This document shows, piece by piece, positions 11,536-22,220 of a stretch of DNA of 64,000 nt. The translations under genes and the position numbers were made by a program. This DNA comes from Achatina immaculata. Its lineage: Eukaryota; Mollusca; Gastropoda; Stylommatophora; Achatinidae. The stretch lies in assembly GCA_009760885.1 (NCBI GenBank), contig CM019699.1:44868268-44932267 (forward strand), in the 5' to 3' direction. The number at the start of each line of letters is the position of its first letter. The first letter of the stretch is position 1. The notes under the pieces were generated by a model. That model was not told the DNA's origin. It saw only the letters and a list, made by a program, of their open reading frames with translations, and ran no database searches.

Positions 11536-13107
11536 AAAGTGGTGCCGTCCTAGGAGAAGTCTCATGCTTGCTCTGTTTCATTCATCTGATCAAACTTGTT
11601 CATACTCAGCTACAGCTGTTGTCATTTCTATTCTTAACAGTATCATTCTTGTCCAACTACAACTGTTGTCCTTTCTACAAGTAGCACCATTGTTGATGTT
11701 CACCTGCAGCTATTGTCCCTTCTATCCGTAACAGTCTCATTCTTGTCAAACTACAGCTGCTGTCCCTTCTACCCGTAACAGTCTCATTCTGGTCAAACTA
11801 CAGCTGCTGTCCCTTCTACCCGTAATAGTCTCATTCTTGTCAAACTACAGCTGATGTCCCTTCTACCCGTAACAGTTTCAGTCTTGTCAAACTACAGCTG
11901 CTGTCCCTTCTACCCGTAACAGTCTCATTCTTGTTAAACTACAACTGCTGTCCTTTCTACCAGTAGCAGCATAGTCGATGTCCACCTACAGTTATTGTCT
12001 CTCCTACCACTAACAGCATCATTGATGTTCACCTGTAGCTGTTGTCCCTCCTACCACTAACAGCATCGTTGATGTCCACCTGCAGCTGTTGTCCCTCCTA
12101 CTAGTAATAGTATCGTTCTATTTCTGTTTTCCCACACGCTCTCCAATTTTTTATGATTTCCCTGTTATAAAATGTTTCGGTGGACAAAAGTCCCGCGCTA
12201 AAACTCTTGTTTGTATTCTAGATAAACCAAGACAGATAACTGATCAACAAGGAGATACAAGTGGACAAAGCAGACAATGAGACTATGTCCAAGCTCTTTT
12301 CTTATATGTTCAGACAGAACTCTAAAGAGATCAAGTGCAGGGAAGATGTGATATGGCAATAGAGAGGTTTAGGACCAGGTCAGATGCGGCTATGGTCATA
12401 GTGGGAGGGGGGGGGGGTGAGTAAGAGAGAGAGAGAGAAAGATGAAGCATCAATAACATTCTGCTACAACATCTGCCAACACGAAAACATGAAGCGAAGC
12501 TACTTAGCTGACAAGAAGAGAGACACAAGAAAGAAATAAAAATTTAAAAATAAAAAATACTAGCTCTTCTCCGGGCAAACATTAAAGACGATGTCCAAGT
12601 ACAAGCATAAATTATTCTTCCTGTTTTTTTTTTTAGTGTAGACTTCATAAATCATACTCAGACGTTCCGGGATACACATCTACATATGACGATAAGAACA
12701 AACATTCTTCTTAAAAACAAGGCAAAACTCATTTATCTTTCTAATTTATCAAGATCAAGGTAGGAGGGACTGTCTCGACTCTATAACTGGACAAGATTTC
12801 TCTTATCTTGCAGGCAACCTCACAACAAAGAGCCCCGGAAACCGGGCAACAGTCATCCACTGTGTGGGCCCTTCCTGTCTCATCATCCACTGTGTGGGCC
12901 CTTCCTATCCTCTCATGATTGATGGCTCCGGAACAAAACACTTTCTGCAGTCGTAATCTCCGTTTTGATTGGTTGTTATCACTGTGTACAATACGCACTC
13001 ACATGCGACGGAGATGTACCATCTCGCGCCAGCTGCTGGGTTTTTGGAGACCGTCTAGACGGCCAACAAAAAATTAGTAGGAAATGTCAGAATTGTTTAT
13101 GCTGTCC
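11536..13107. repeat. Tandem segmental duplication II, copy 2 (1,572 bp)
   Basis: Second copy, identical apart from two extra G in a homopolymer. After 13107 the sequence diverges into a unique flank. Confidence 0.93.
11598..12117. repeat. 47-bp minisatellite (copy in duplication II.2)
   Basis: Duplicate of the array at 10028-10545, carried by the 1.57-kb duplication. Confidence 0.9.
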
Positions 13108-13194
13108 TGGTCTGAGAGTGATAGTCCTCGGGTATCTGGTCCTCCCCACCTGGGTTATTCTGGACTGTTGGAGATAGTCTGATGTTAACAAACG

Positions 13195-13365
13195 TCCTGA
13201 CTAGGACAGTCAGTTCTTCTTCTCTTTCTTCATTCTCATCTTCATCTTCTACTTCATCCTCTTCGTTCTTTTTCGTGTTCGTTGTCATCGTCATCATAAA
13301 TATTTTCTTCTTGTTCATCAGAATCCTCTTCCTACTTTTCGTGATTCTTTTCTTCTTATTCATCC
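13195..13365. repeat. Degenerate pyrimidine-rich low-complexity tract
   Basis: Irregular TTC/CTT-rich sequence. Frames on both strands are compositional. Confidence 0.7.
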
Positions 13366-13387
13366 TCTCCGGCATTATGTCAGATGG

Positions 13388-14445
13388 GTTGTTTATTGTT
13401 TAAGTTACCGTGGATTGTTTATTGTTTAAGTTACCGTGGATTGTTTATTGTTTAAGTTACCGTGGATTGTTTATTATTTACATGACTGTGGATTGTTTAT
13501 TGTTTAAGTTACCGTGGATTGTTTATTATTTACATGACTGTGGATTGTTTATTGTTTAAGTTACCGTGGATTGTTTATTGTTTAAGTTACCGTGGATTGT
13601 TTATTGTTTAAGTTACCGTGGATTGTTTATTGTTTAAGTTACCGTGGATTGTTTATTATTTACATGACTGTGGATTGTTTATTGTTTAAGTTACCGTGGA
13701 TTGTTTATTGTTTAAGTTACCGTGGATTGTTTATTGTTTAAGTTACCGTGGATTGTTTATTGTTTACGTGACTGTGGATTGTTTATTGTTTAAGTTACCG
13801 TGGATTGTTTATTGTTTAAGTTACCGTGGATTGTTTATTGTTTAAGTTACCGTGGATTGTTTATTGTTTAAGTTACCGTGGATTGTTTATTGTTTAAGTT
13901 ACCGTGGATTGTTTATTATTTACATGACTGTGGATTGTTTATTGTTTAAGTTACCGTGGATTGTTTATTATTTACATGACTGTGGATTGTTTATTGTTTA
14001 AGTTACCGTGGATTGTTTATTATTTACATGACTGTGGATTGTTTATTGTTTAAGTTACCGTGGATTGTTTATTATTTACATGACTGTGGATTGTTTATTG
14101 TTTAAGTTACCGTGGATTGTTTATTATTTACATGACTGTGGATTGTTTATTGTTTAAGTTACCGTGGATTGTTTATTATTTAAATTACCGTGGATTGTTT
14201 ATTGTTAAGTTACCGTGGATTGTTTATTATTTAAGTTACCGTGGATTGTTTATTATTTACATGACTGTGGATTGTTTATTGTTTAAGTTACCGTGGATTG
14301 TTTATTATTTACATGACTGTGGATTGTTTATTGTTTACGTTACCGTGGATTGTTTATTATTTACATGACTGTGGATTGTTTATTGTTTAAGTTACCGTGG
14401 ATTGTTTATTATTTACATGACTGTGGATTGTTTATTGTTCAAGTT
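13388..14445. repeat. 26-bp minisatellite, about 40 copies
   Basis: Two monomer types share GATTGTTTATT: type A continues GTTTAAGTTACCGTG, type B continues ATTTACATGACTGTG. In the right half A and B alternate to form 52-bp dimers. Confidence 0.95.
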
Positions 14446-14744
14446 CGCGTGGTAACTGTTGATTCTTCCAATGTGCTCACAGTACTGTGGGTTTCATTCT
14501 TGTAACCTTTGATTCTTCTCAGGCGCTCATAGCACAGTGGGTTTGGCAGCAATTGGTAGGACCTCTTACTATGGTATGGCAGCAGGTAAATCTGACGACA
14601 TTATAAAATAATAATAATAATAACAATCATAACAGCAGCAATAATAACATTATATTATTTCTATTTCACTACGTAATTCCCACTACCAGGTTCGGCAATA
14701 GCCACTAACTTTTCATAAGTGACAGAGTTTTCATAAAACAGACA
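14446..14744. other. No gene recognised
   Basis: Contains a short (ATA)n run near 14607-14625; nothing else is supported. Confidence 0.5.
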
Positions 14745-15772
14745 AAAGTTTAGATCGTAGGTCTCAGAAGAATGAAATGTTTGGACTGTAGATCTCAGAA
14801 GAATGAAATGTTTGGATCGTAGATCTCAGAAGAATGAAATGTTTGGACCGTAGATCTCAGAAGAATGAAATGTTTGGACTGTAGATCTCAGAAGAATGAA
14901 ATGTTTGGACTGTAGGTCTCAGAAGAATGAAATGTTTGGACTGTAGGTCTCAGAAGAATGAAATGTTTGGATCGTAGATCTCAGAAGAATGAAATGTTTG
15001 GACTGTAGATCTCAGAAGAATGAAATGTTTGGACTGTAGATCTCAGAAGAATGAAATGTTTGGACTGTAGATCTCAGAAGAATGAAATGTTTGAACCGCA
15101 GATCTCACAACAGCGAAATGTTTGGAAAGTAGATCTCACAACAGCGAAATGTTTGGAAAGTAGATCTCACAACAGCGAAATGTTTGGAAAGTAGATCTCA
15201 CAACAGCGAAATGTTTGGAAAGTAGATCTCACAACAGCGATATGTTTGGACCGTAGATCTCAGAACAGCGAAATGTTTGGACAGTAGATCTCAGAACAGC
15301 GAAATGTTTGGACAGTAGATCTCAGAACAGCGAAATGTTTGGACAGTAGATCTCAGAACAGCGAAATGTTTGGACAGTAGATCTCAGAACAGCGAAATGT
15401 TTGGACAGTAGATCTCAGAACAGCGAAATGTTTAGATCGTAGATCTCAGAACAGCGAAATGTTTAGATCGTAGATCTCAGAAGAACGAAATGTTTAGATC
15501 GTACATATCAGAACAGCGAAATGTTTAGATTGTAGATCTCAGAACAGCGAAATGTTTGGACCGTAGATCTCAGAAGAACGAAATGTTTGGACCGTAGATC
15601 TCAGAAGAACGAAATGTTTGGACCGTAGATCTCAAAAGACCGAAATGTTTGGACCGTAGATCTCAGAAGAACGAAATTTTTAGATCGTACATCTCAGAAC
15701 AGCGAAATGTTTGGACCGTAGATATCACAACAGCGAAATGTTTGGACCGTAGATCTCACAACAGCGTCAGTG
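14745..15772. repeat. 31-bp minisatellite, about 33 copies
   Basis: Units of GTAGATCTCAGAAGAATG plus AAATGTTTGGACC. Diagnostic variants occur in blocks: AGAAGAATG on the left, CACAACAGCG with GGAAAG at about 15105-15240, AGAACAGCG with GGACAG at about 15265-15430, then TTAGATCG. Block structure implies local unit amplification. Confidence 0.95.
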
Positions 15773-16018
15773 AAAGTGTGATAACTTTAGACATCAGGTC
15801 ATTTCATTTAAATAGATTAACACACACCACCTGTGGCATGGAGATGGAGCACACAGGTGCTCGCAGGTGTCGCAGGAAGATTATGTTATCTCTGCTGACA
15901 TTGGCAGACTGCACGGCGAGTGTCCTATCTCCCTAGTCCTATCTCCACAGTCCTATCTCCCCAGTCCTATCTCCCCTTCTGCGTTTTTGTCTCAGCTGGT
16001 TCTCATACTCAAAACCCT

Positions 16019-16050
<32 letters not shown>

Positions 16051-16500
16051 GTGCCTTCTCTAGAACGAAGATTGGCGGCAATGAATCCCCAGCTCCCTCT
16101 CTCCCTTGTCTTGATGGTGCACTCAGCCAGGCTGTGTCCTGTCTATTCTTGCATGTTATCTTCTCATCTACATCTCTGTCTTCCTCTTGCTCTTTTTCCT
16201 TCCACCTTTCCTTCTAGTGTGGTCTTCAGTATGTTGTTATGTCTTTTGATATAGACAAAGTATTTTGTTTTCTTCATCTTTATTTCTTTGAGAAGTCCAC
16301 ATTGCACTTGGAGCTGTTCTAAAACTTGTGCATTTGTTTTCATTCTCCGTGTTATATGACCTAGTTTTCTGTAGAACCACATTTCTGCTGCATTTCTCTC
16401 CATCTTTTTTTGCTTAGAGTCCAGATTTATGCTCCATACAGTAAAACACAGTAGTTATAACATTTTATAAATCTTAATTGTGTTTTTATGGGCAGTTTTC
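16019..16500 (-). mobile_element. RTE-type LINE 3' fragment with (ATG)n tail
   Basis: The (ATG)n tail occupies 16019-16050 (read as ATC on the plus strand). Going upstream on the minus strand, frames give RERGSWGFIAANLRSREGT before the tail, then AAEMWFYRKLGHITRRM and PIKTQLRFIKCYNYCVLLYGA. These match the C-terminal region of RTE-type endonuclease/reverse-transcriptase proteins (KCY-x-LLYG, AEMWF-RR-L, terminal R-W-x-IAN-R). Several frameshifts; a dead 5'-truncated copy. Confidence 0.75.
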
Positions 16501-16665
16501 TGCACAACAGCACTGTCTTCATGGTATAAGATAACAGCACTGTCTTCATGGTGTAAGATAACAGGACTGCCTTCATGGTGTAAGATAACAGCACTGTCTT
16601 CATGTTGTAAGATAACAGCACTGTCTTCATGTTGTAAGATAACAGGACTGTCTTCACGATGTTGA
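16501..16665 (-). repeat. 27-bp minisatellite inside the RTE fragment
   Basis: About six units containing CTGTCTTCATGGTGTAAGAT. On the minus strand the array is in frame (nine residues, MKTVLLSYT) with the retroelement segment KLPIKTQLRFIKCY immediately downstream. It therefore sits where the RT C-terminal coding sequence would begin, consistent with expansion of element sequence or insertion at that point. Confidence 0.8.
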
Positions 16666-16830
16666 ATCATACCCCTCTACAAAGCTCCGTCTCTTATAGC
16701 TCTAAGGATTTTTTTCAAAGCGCACAGAGAGTGAGGGCGGTATACCTGATGTTTGGGAACCATTGATGGAGATAAGGGAAGGGGGGATGGTAATTATAAA
16801 ACTTCGGCTGCGGCTTATGAGATTCTAAAC

Positions 16831-16862
16831 CAGTGGTTCTCATTCTGTAAAGCATGGAACCT
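16831..16862. mobile_element. hAT-like terminal motif, solo
   Basis: CAGTGGTTCTCA resembles the terminal inverted repeat start of SPIN-like hAT elements (CAGCGGTTCTCAACC). No matching opposite end was found nearby, so this is weak. Confidence 0.25.
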
Positions 16863-16924
16863 CGTGACTGTTAAGAATGATTAATTAAATAAACAAAATT
16901 TCGACAGTTTCGTATTTTCAGGTT

Positions 16925-17105
16925 GACATAGGAATCTTTGCTGACCTACATGTCGTCGCTAAACTTTTTGGTGTTTTCCGTTAAACACAAAACGCTCTGC
17001 TAACCTAGATGGCGTCTATAAACTACCTGGTGTTTTCCGTTAGACACACAAAGCTCTGTTGACCCTGCTTTGACTTAGATGGCGTCTCTAAACGTTTTGG
17101 TGTTT
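16925..17105. repeat. Imperfect tandem repeat, about 3 copies of 55-65 bp
   Basis: Three diverged copies share CTGACCTA or CTAACCTA, GGCGTCT and TGGTGTTTTCCGTTA. Old and degenerate. Confidence 0.6.
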
Positions 17106-17145
17106 TTAATTTATTTATTCATTTTCTGAATATATTTTTGTCATA

Positions 17146-17226
17146 TATCACACATCTGTATTAATATATCACACATTTGTATTCATATATCACACATCTG
17201 TATTCATATATCACACATCTGTATTC
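17146..17226. repeat. 21-bp minisatellite, 4 copies
   Basis: Units of CACACATCTGTATTCATATAT. Confidence 0.88.
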
Positions 17227-17431
17227 GGATTTTCTTCTCTTTTCTTATGTCTTCATCCTGTACTTTTTATGATGAAGGGTAAACTGAAATGTAACAGCTG
17301 TGTGTAATGACTAATGTTTTTCATATTTCTGTTTCACACAGTCCATTATTTTCAAGAAAATGTTTAACTATTGGGAAACATCTCGCAGGGCTCTCAGGTT
17401 GTCCACGTGTAATTGTATCGTTCTCGAAAAC

Positions 17432-17592
17432 AAGAAAAGATTCAACTTATAATCTTAGCAGATGCTGTAAATAGAAAAGATTCAACACATTATCTTAGCA
17501 GATTCTGTAAGTACAAAAGATTCAACACATTATCTTAGCAGATTCTGTAAGTACAAAAGATTCAACACATTATCTTAGCAGATTCTGTAAGT
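17432..17592. repeat. 40-bp minisatellite, 4 copies
   Basis: Units contain AAGATTCAACACATTATC and TTAGCAGATTCTGTAAG. Confidence 0.9.
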
Positions 17593-17950
17593 GCATGCCA
17601 AAACTTTCAGTTGAACTTAGAATTAGTTTTTTTTTCTGTAGGTTTCTATGATCGTGGCCGGGTCGATGAGTTTAATGGGAGCTCTAAAGCGCTCATTCGT
17701 CCATTTACTTAGGGCACCCGCCTAGACAGTGAGTGAAGGGGCAGTCATGCACATCCAGCGTTCTCGGTCCACTTGTTTAAGTATGGTTTGGTCACACTAG
17801 GCACAATCAAACAACACAAACTTAGTGGAAGTTCAAATGCAACTTTCCATTAACAAAGTTTCAGAATCCATTTGCTCATCTGTACAGGTGAGGGGGTGGG
17901 GCTGTGAGGAATATTACCTAGAAATGCAATGTTTTGCAATGTAATAAACA
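17593..17950. other. No gene recognised
   Basis: Unique sequence; no feature supported. Confidence 0.5.
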
Positions 17951-18064
17951 TCTGTGCAATCATCAATCATCATCAGGTGCTATCTCCCTAAGGGAAGGTT
18001 CACTGCCGTGAATCTAGTTCTATCTCGTCCCTTCACGACTGACTACGCCAGACCGGTTCCTCAT
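17951..18064 (-). mobile_element. Candidate retroelement 3' end with GATGATT-like tail
   Basis: Read on the minus strand, the sequence ends GGGAGATAGCACCTGATGATG, followed by ATTGATGATTG, the same layout (unique 3' sequence, then GAT-rich tail) as the RTE copies in this window. No coding motif is left, so the assignment is by layout only. Confidence 0.4.
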
Positions 18065-18088
18065 TGTATTGTTCAGTGGACCTCATCA

Positions 18089-18333
18089 CAGCGGTTCTCA
18101 GTTTAGTTTGTCCCATGTATCCTTTTCAACTTATGTCAGTGTGTCTTTCCTCACTACTTTTCAAAGACAGTCTGAAAGATTGTCTGACTCACAGACACAT
18201 TCCAAATAATACACACACAATACTCCAAGAGTCTGAGTCTGTCAAACTATGATCCATACCCCCCCCCCCTCCAATCCTGAACTTTGTTCTCACAAGAGGG
18301 AGTAGAACTTCCCCACTGGTTGAGAACCCCTTG
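18089..18333. mobile_element. Candidate hAT-like non-autonomous element (245 bp)
   Basis: Starts with CAGCGGTTCTCA and ends with GGTTGAGAACCCCTTG, which are inverted relative to each other over about 9-10 bases and resemble hAT/SPIN-type ends. There is no coding capacity. The flanks do not show a matching 8-bp target duplication (CCTCATCA left, TCTATCAG right), so the call is tentative. Confidence 0.4.
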
Positions 18334-18486
18334 TCTATCAGTTCTCTCTCTTGCTATTGTCGCTTACCTTTTTCTCTCCAGATCAGTTTCCGACCTACGA
18401 TTATCTCCCTTGTTGTACACAAACGTTATAAAACAACGCCTGACGCTAGAACGTGTCATTACCTCCCTTACTTTTTATATACATGC

Positions 18487-19250
18487 GACGTACATACAGT
18501 CTATGACAGCGGGGAGTACCGTGACGTACATATAGTCTATGACAGTGGGGAGTACCGTGACGTACATATAGTCTATGACAGCGGGGAGTACCGTGACGTA
18601 CATATAGTCTATGACAGCGGGGAGTACCGTGACGTACATATAGTCTATGACAGCGGGGAGTACCGTGACGTACATATAGTCTATGACAGCGGGGAGTACC
18701 GTGACGTACATACAGTCTATGACAGCGGGGAGTACCGTGACGTACATATAGTCTATGACAGCGGGGAGTACCGTGACGTACATATAGTCTATGACAGCGG
18801 GGAGTACCGTGACGTACATATAGTCTATGACAGTGGGGAGTACCGTGACGTACATATAGTCTATGACAGTGGGGAGTACCGTGACGTACATATAGTCTAT
18901 GACAGCGGGGAGTACCGTGACGTACATATAGTCTATGACAGTGGGGAGTACCGTGACGTACATATAGTCTATGACAGTGGGGAGTACCGTTACGTACGTA
19001 TAGTCTATGACAGCGGGGAGTACCGTGATGTACATATAGTCTATGACAGTGTGGAGCACCGTGATGTACATATAGTCTATGACAGCGTGGAGTACCGTGA
19101 CGTACATATAGTCTATGACAGCGGGGAGTACCGTGACGTACATATAGTCTATGACAGTGGGGAGTACCGTGACGTACATATAGTCTATGACAGCGTGGAG
19201 TACCGTGACGTACATATAGTCTATGACAGCGTGGAGTACCGTGAAGTACA
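18487..19250. repeat. 36-bp minisatellite, about 21 copies
   Basis: Units of GTACATATAGTCTATGACAG followed by CGGGGAGTACCGTGAC. Each unit carries TGACGTAC, similar to a CRE/ATF core. Because 36 is a multiple of three, frames of 321 aa on plus and 279 and 261 aa on minus stay open. The plus frame encodes a 12-residue repeat (DVHIVYDSGEYR). Synonymous and non-synonymous changes look equally tolerated, so I do not call a protein. Confidence 0.95.
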
Positions 19251-19415
19251 GGCAGCACATGACAGCCGAGGTCTCCTAGAAACATATGCTGTTTAAATCA
19301 CTCATTGGAGTGTCTGGACTAATTACTTCTTCTTTCCCCCACCCCTCACACCCGCCTAACCTCTGTCTTTACATGGGACAAATGAGCATCTTTGTTACTT
19401 TAGAATTTCCCTAGG

Positions 19416-19417
<2 letters not shown>
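19251..19417. other. No gene recognised
   Basis: Short unique flank of the 36-bp array. Confidence 0.5.
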
Positions 19418-19475
<58 letters not shown>

Positions 19476-19477
19476 TT
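19418..19477. repeat. (TA)n microsatellite
   Basis: Almost pure TA run of about 50 bp. Confidence 0.97.
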
Positions 19478-19808
19478 CCTGTTGAATGACTGTTTCTCTA
19501 AAGTTCAAAAAAAGACTTCTACAATACAGTTTCCTTTTGGCCTGCCATCTTTCCCAGTTTTGTAAAAAAAAAAAAACAACATTTTTTTCCTTCGTCATTT
19601 TGGAAGGGTTACATCTAGTTTAGCATATTTCCGCGAATAACAAGTTCCAGATGACCGAGTGAGGAGCGTAATGTCAAGGCCCATTAGCCACACGTCAGTT
19701 TTACTCCATAGCTTCATTTACTTGTTGATTGCCTCCCCTTATTCTCTGTTGTCAGTGCTTGAATCAGTGAATTGTCTTCGATGTTAAGTGAATTGAATCT
19801 AAACATTC
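19478..19808. other. No gene recognised
   Basis: AT-rich unique sequence with a poly-A run near 19564-19577; no supported feature. Confidence 0.5.
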
Positions 19809-19985
19809 CGTCTCACGATAAGATGTCTTATTACAGTCCTGCCTCACGATAAGATGTCTTATTACAGTCCTGCCTCACGATAAGATGTCTTATTACAGTC
19901 CTGCCTCACGATAAGATGTCTTATTACAGTCCTGCCTCACGATAAGATGTCTTATTACAGTCCTGTATGATGATACGATGTCTTA
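19809..19985. repeat. 31-bp minisatellite, about 5.5 copies
   Basis: Units of CCTCACGATAAGATGTC followed by TTATTACAGTCCTG. Confidence 0.92.
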
Positions 19986-20404
19986 TCACATGTCACTGAA
20001 CTGTTCATTTATTAAACTCATTTCGGGCACTAAGTCTGTGTATCTCACCCGCGTCAGAGAAATGAAAATGGATTTGCCTTTTGCTGACTGAAGAAGAGGA
20101 CGGAGGTGGTGGATGTACAGCGCACCTTGTCAACACTCCACAGGTAAAGATATATTTGTGGGTCTGGTCTGAACCTTATAGGTGCAAGGTACGATCACGT
20201 TTCTACAAGAAAGCACGAGAACAGGTTCCAGTTACACAACCTCAGGTTTATCTGGTGCGAATCTGAGATGGAATGAATGATAAGCACAGATAATGAGTAG
20301 CCTAGTCCCCTCTCCTCGGCCCCCCCCCCCTCAGCGATGAGAGATAGCCAAGTCTATCAGTCCGCTCCATTCCTGTGGCTAGACGAGTCACCAAAACCAA
20401 GGCT
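19986..20404. other. No gene recognised
   Basis: Unique sequence with a poly-C run near 20320-20330; the short plus-strand frame at 20081-20266 has no domain. Confidence 0.5.
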
Positions 20405-20870
20405 TGACATGTTTTAAAGAAAGCTTCTCTTACTCAGCTGCCCACCTTTGGAATGCCCTACCAATTCACGTAAAACGTATAAGTAAATATTCGTTCTTAT
20501 AACTTTAAATTTTATCAACATCTGTTTGATATGGACTATGTGCCTCCCTAAGCATAGTTTAAAGTAGTTTAAAGTATGGCTTGATTGTTGTAATTTTTTA
20601 ATACTGCTTTTCTCTAAATGTGTTAGTTTTGAATGAACGTAAGAATGCAAGTTTATTTAATGCTGTTGCATAAATCAGAATGTATATACATGAGATAAGT
20701 TTATTATTTATTTATGTAATCATTTAATTGTGTCTTCATGATTATTATGCTCATTAACAAATGCTGAATGACTGTGACTGAGTGAAAGCTGTATGATGAA
20801 GGGCAGAATGTTAGACGGGCCTGCGTGCCCAATTTTTAACCCTTTGAAAATAAAGTTCGTTTGTTCGTTC
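20405..20870 (+). mobile_element. CR1/L2-like LINE, 5'-truncated 3' fragment
   Basis: Encodes SFSYSAAHLWNALPIHVKR near 20425-20480, the characteristic C-terminal segment of CR1/Jockey-superfamily reverse transcriptases. An AT-rich 3' UTR follows, then the shared 3' end (AAGGGCAGAATG, GACGGGCCTGCGTGCCC, AACCCTTTGAAAATAAAG) and a TTCGTTTGTTCG tail. It parallels LAYSAVQLWNTLPYHLKSI in the large element at 61206-64000. No complete RT; a dead copy. Confidence 0.8.
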
Positions 20871-20871
20871 A

Positions 20872-20941
20872 CTTTCACTCTTCTCTCTTTCTCTCTCTCC
20901 TCTCTCTCTCTCTCTTTCTCTCTTCTTTTTCTCTCTCTCCT
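20872..20941. repeat. (CT)n microsatellite
   Basis: CT-rich run directly after the LINE tail. Confidence 0.95.
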
Positions 20942-21094
20942 ATATGCATGTATATGCATAAATGTATGTACAGTATATGCATGTACTGGTGTATATGTAA
21001 ATAATAAAGTCTAAAGAATGGATGTTTCTTACACTACTTTACTACAGATTTATTAGATTACGACGAATGTGAGATGTAATATAAATTTATTGCA

Positions 21095-21905
21095 ATCAAT
21101 CAATCAAGTGCCGTGCCACGTGGCGTAGGCGATCATTTCTCTCCACAATTCCCTGCCTTTAGACTTGATTATGAGATCCGCCGGTGACTTTCTTCCTAGC
21201 CACACTGACAGCTCATCCAATAACTTCTCTTACTGTCTTCCTCTGTCTTTTCTTCCCTCGGTTTTTCCAGGTGTCACAGTGTGTTCCAATTTTCCTCTTC
21301 TCAGAAAATGTCCCATAAATCTCACTTGTCTGCCTCTGATCTTTGCTGTAATTTGCCTTTTAACTCCAGCCTCTCTTAAGACTTCTTCTTTGGTTTTCTT
21401 AGCTGTCCATGGTACCTTCAACATTCTTCTTATCAACCACATTTCCATGGGTTCCATTTCTCGCTGTACTCTCTTATTCATGGACCATGCTTCACACCCA
21501 TAAAACAAAATTGGCTTGATGTAACATTTAAGTACTCGGAATCTTGTTTCCATTGATATGGATCTGTTGCACAAGATGTTTCTCATTGTCTGGAATGCTG
21601 ACTTGGCCTGAGCACGTCTGCTTTTTATTTTGTTGTGACATTTCTCATCAGCTGTTATAATTGTTCCTAAGTACTTGAATCTATCAACTTGTTTCAGTTC
21701 TGTGCCATCGATAGTAATGCTACATTTTGTGGTATTCTTTTCTTTGAGATGACCATCACTTCAGTCTTCTTTTTATTCAGGCTGAGACCTTTACTTTTAC
21801 TTTCACGAACCACGATGTACAGAAGAGCCTGTAGCTCCCCTTCACTTTTAGCAATCAGACCTGTGTCGTCTGCATATCTTAATTTATTGCATGTGATATA
21901 AATCA
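21095..21905 (-). mobile_element. RTE-type LINE, RT C-terminal half, pseudogenised
   Basis: Longest RTE copy here. On the minus strand it starts near the YADD catalytic box of the reverse transcriptase (LRYADDTGLIAKSEGELQAL; YADD at about 21865-21876). It continues through KGLSLNKKKTEVMVISKK and, after a frame change near 21710, KYLGTIITADEKCHNKI. Then come MRNILCNRSISMETRFRVLK, CYIKPILFYGCEAWSM, MEMWLIRRMLKVPWTAKK and FMGHFLRRGKLEHTV. The 3' end reaches a (TTGA)n tail at about 21097-21109. Everything upstream of YADD is absent. Members of this clade encode an AP-endonuclease and RT; here only the RT thumb/connection region survives. Confidence 0.88.
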
Positions 21906-21944
21906 GATTGTGAAGTGTATAGGAGACAAGAGATAATTTTTATT

Positions 21945-22052
21945 CTTCGTGATTTTTAAGCTCATTAACAAATGCTGAATGACTGTGACTGAGTGAAAGC
22001 TGTATGATTAAGGGCGGAATCTTAATCTTCTGAAAATGTTCATTCGTTCGCT
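21945..22052 (+). mobile_element. CR1/L2-like 3' end, second local copy
   Basis: Matches 20735-20870 over CTCATTAACAAATGCTGAATG and GAAAGCTGTATGATTAAGGG. It lacks the inner hairpin segment (GACGGGCC...GCCC) but keeps TTCATTCGTTCG at the end and, like the first copy, is followed by a CT microsatellite. Confidence 0.75.
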
Positions 22053-22198
22053 CTCTATATCGCTTTCTCTCTCTCCCTCTCTTTCTCTCTCTCAATCTTT
22101 CTCTCTCAATCTTTCTCTCTCCCTCTCTCTTTATCTCTCAATATTTATTTCTCTCTCTCTTTCTCTCTCAGAATTTCTCTCTCTCTCTCTCTCTGTGT
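22053..22198. repeat. (CT)n-rich microsatellite
   Basis: CT-rich run with short interruptions, directly after the LINE tail. Confidence 0.93.
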
Positions 22199-22220
22199 GT
22201 TTTTTATGTGTTGCATAATC

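Noticed and set aside
18331..19296. 321-aa open frame with DVHIVYDSGEYR repeats
   Set aside because: The 36-bp unit keeps three frames open on both strands; no signal peptide, no domain and no sign of codon-level constraint.
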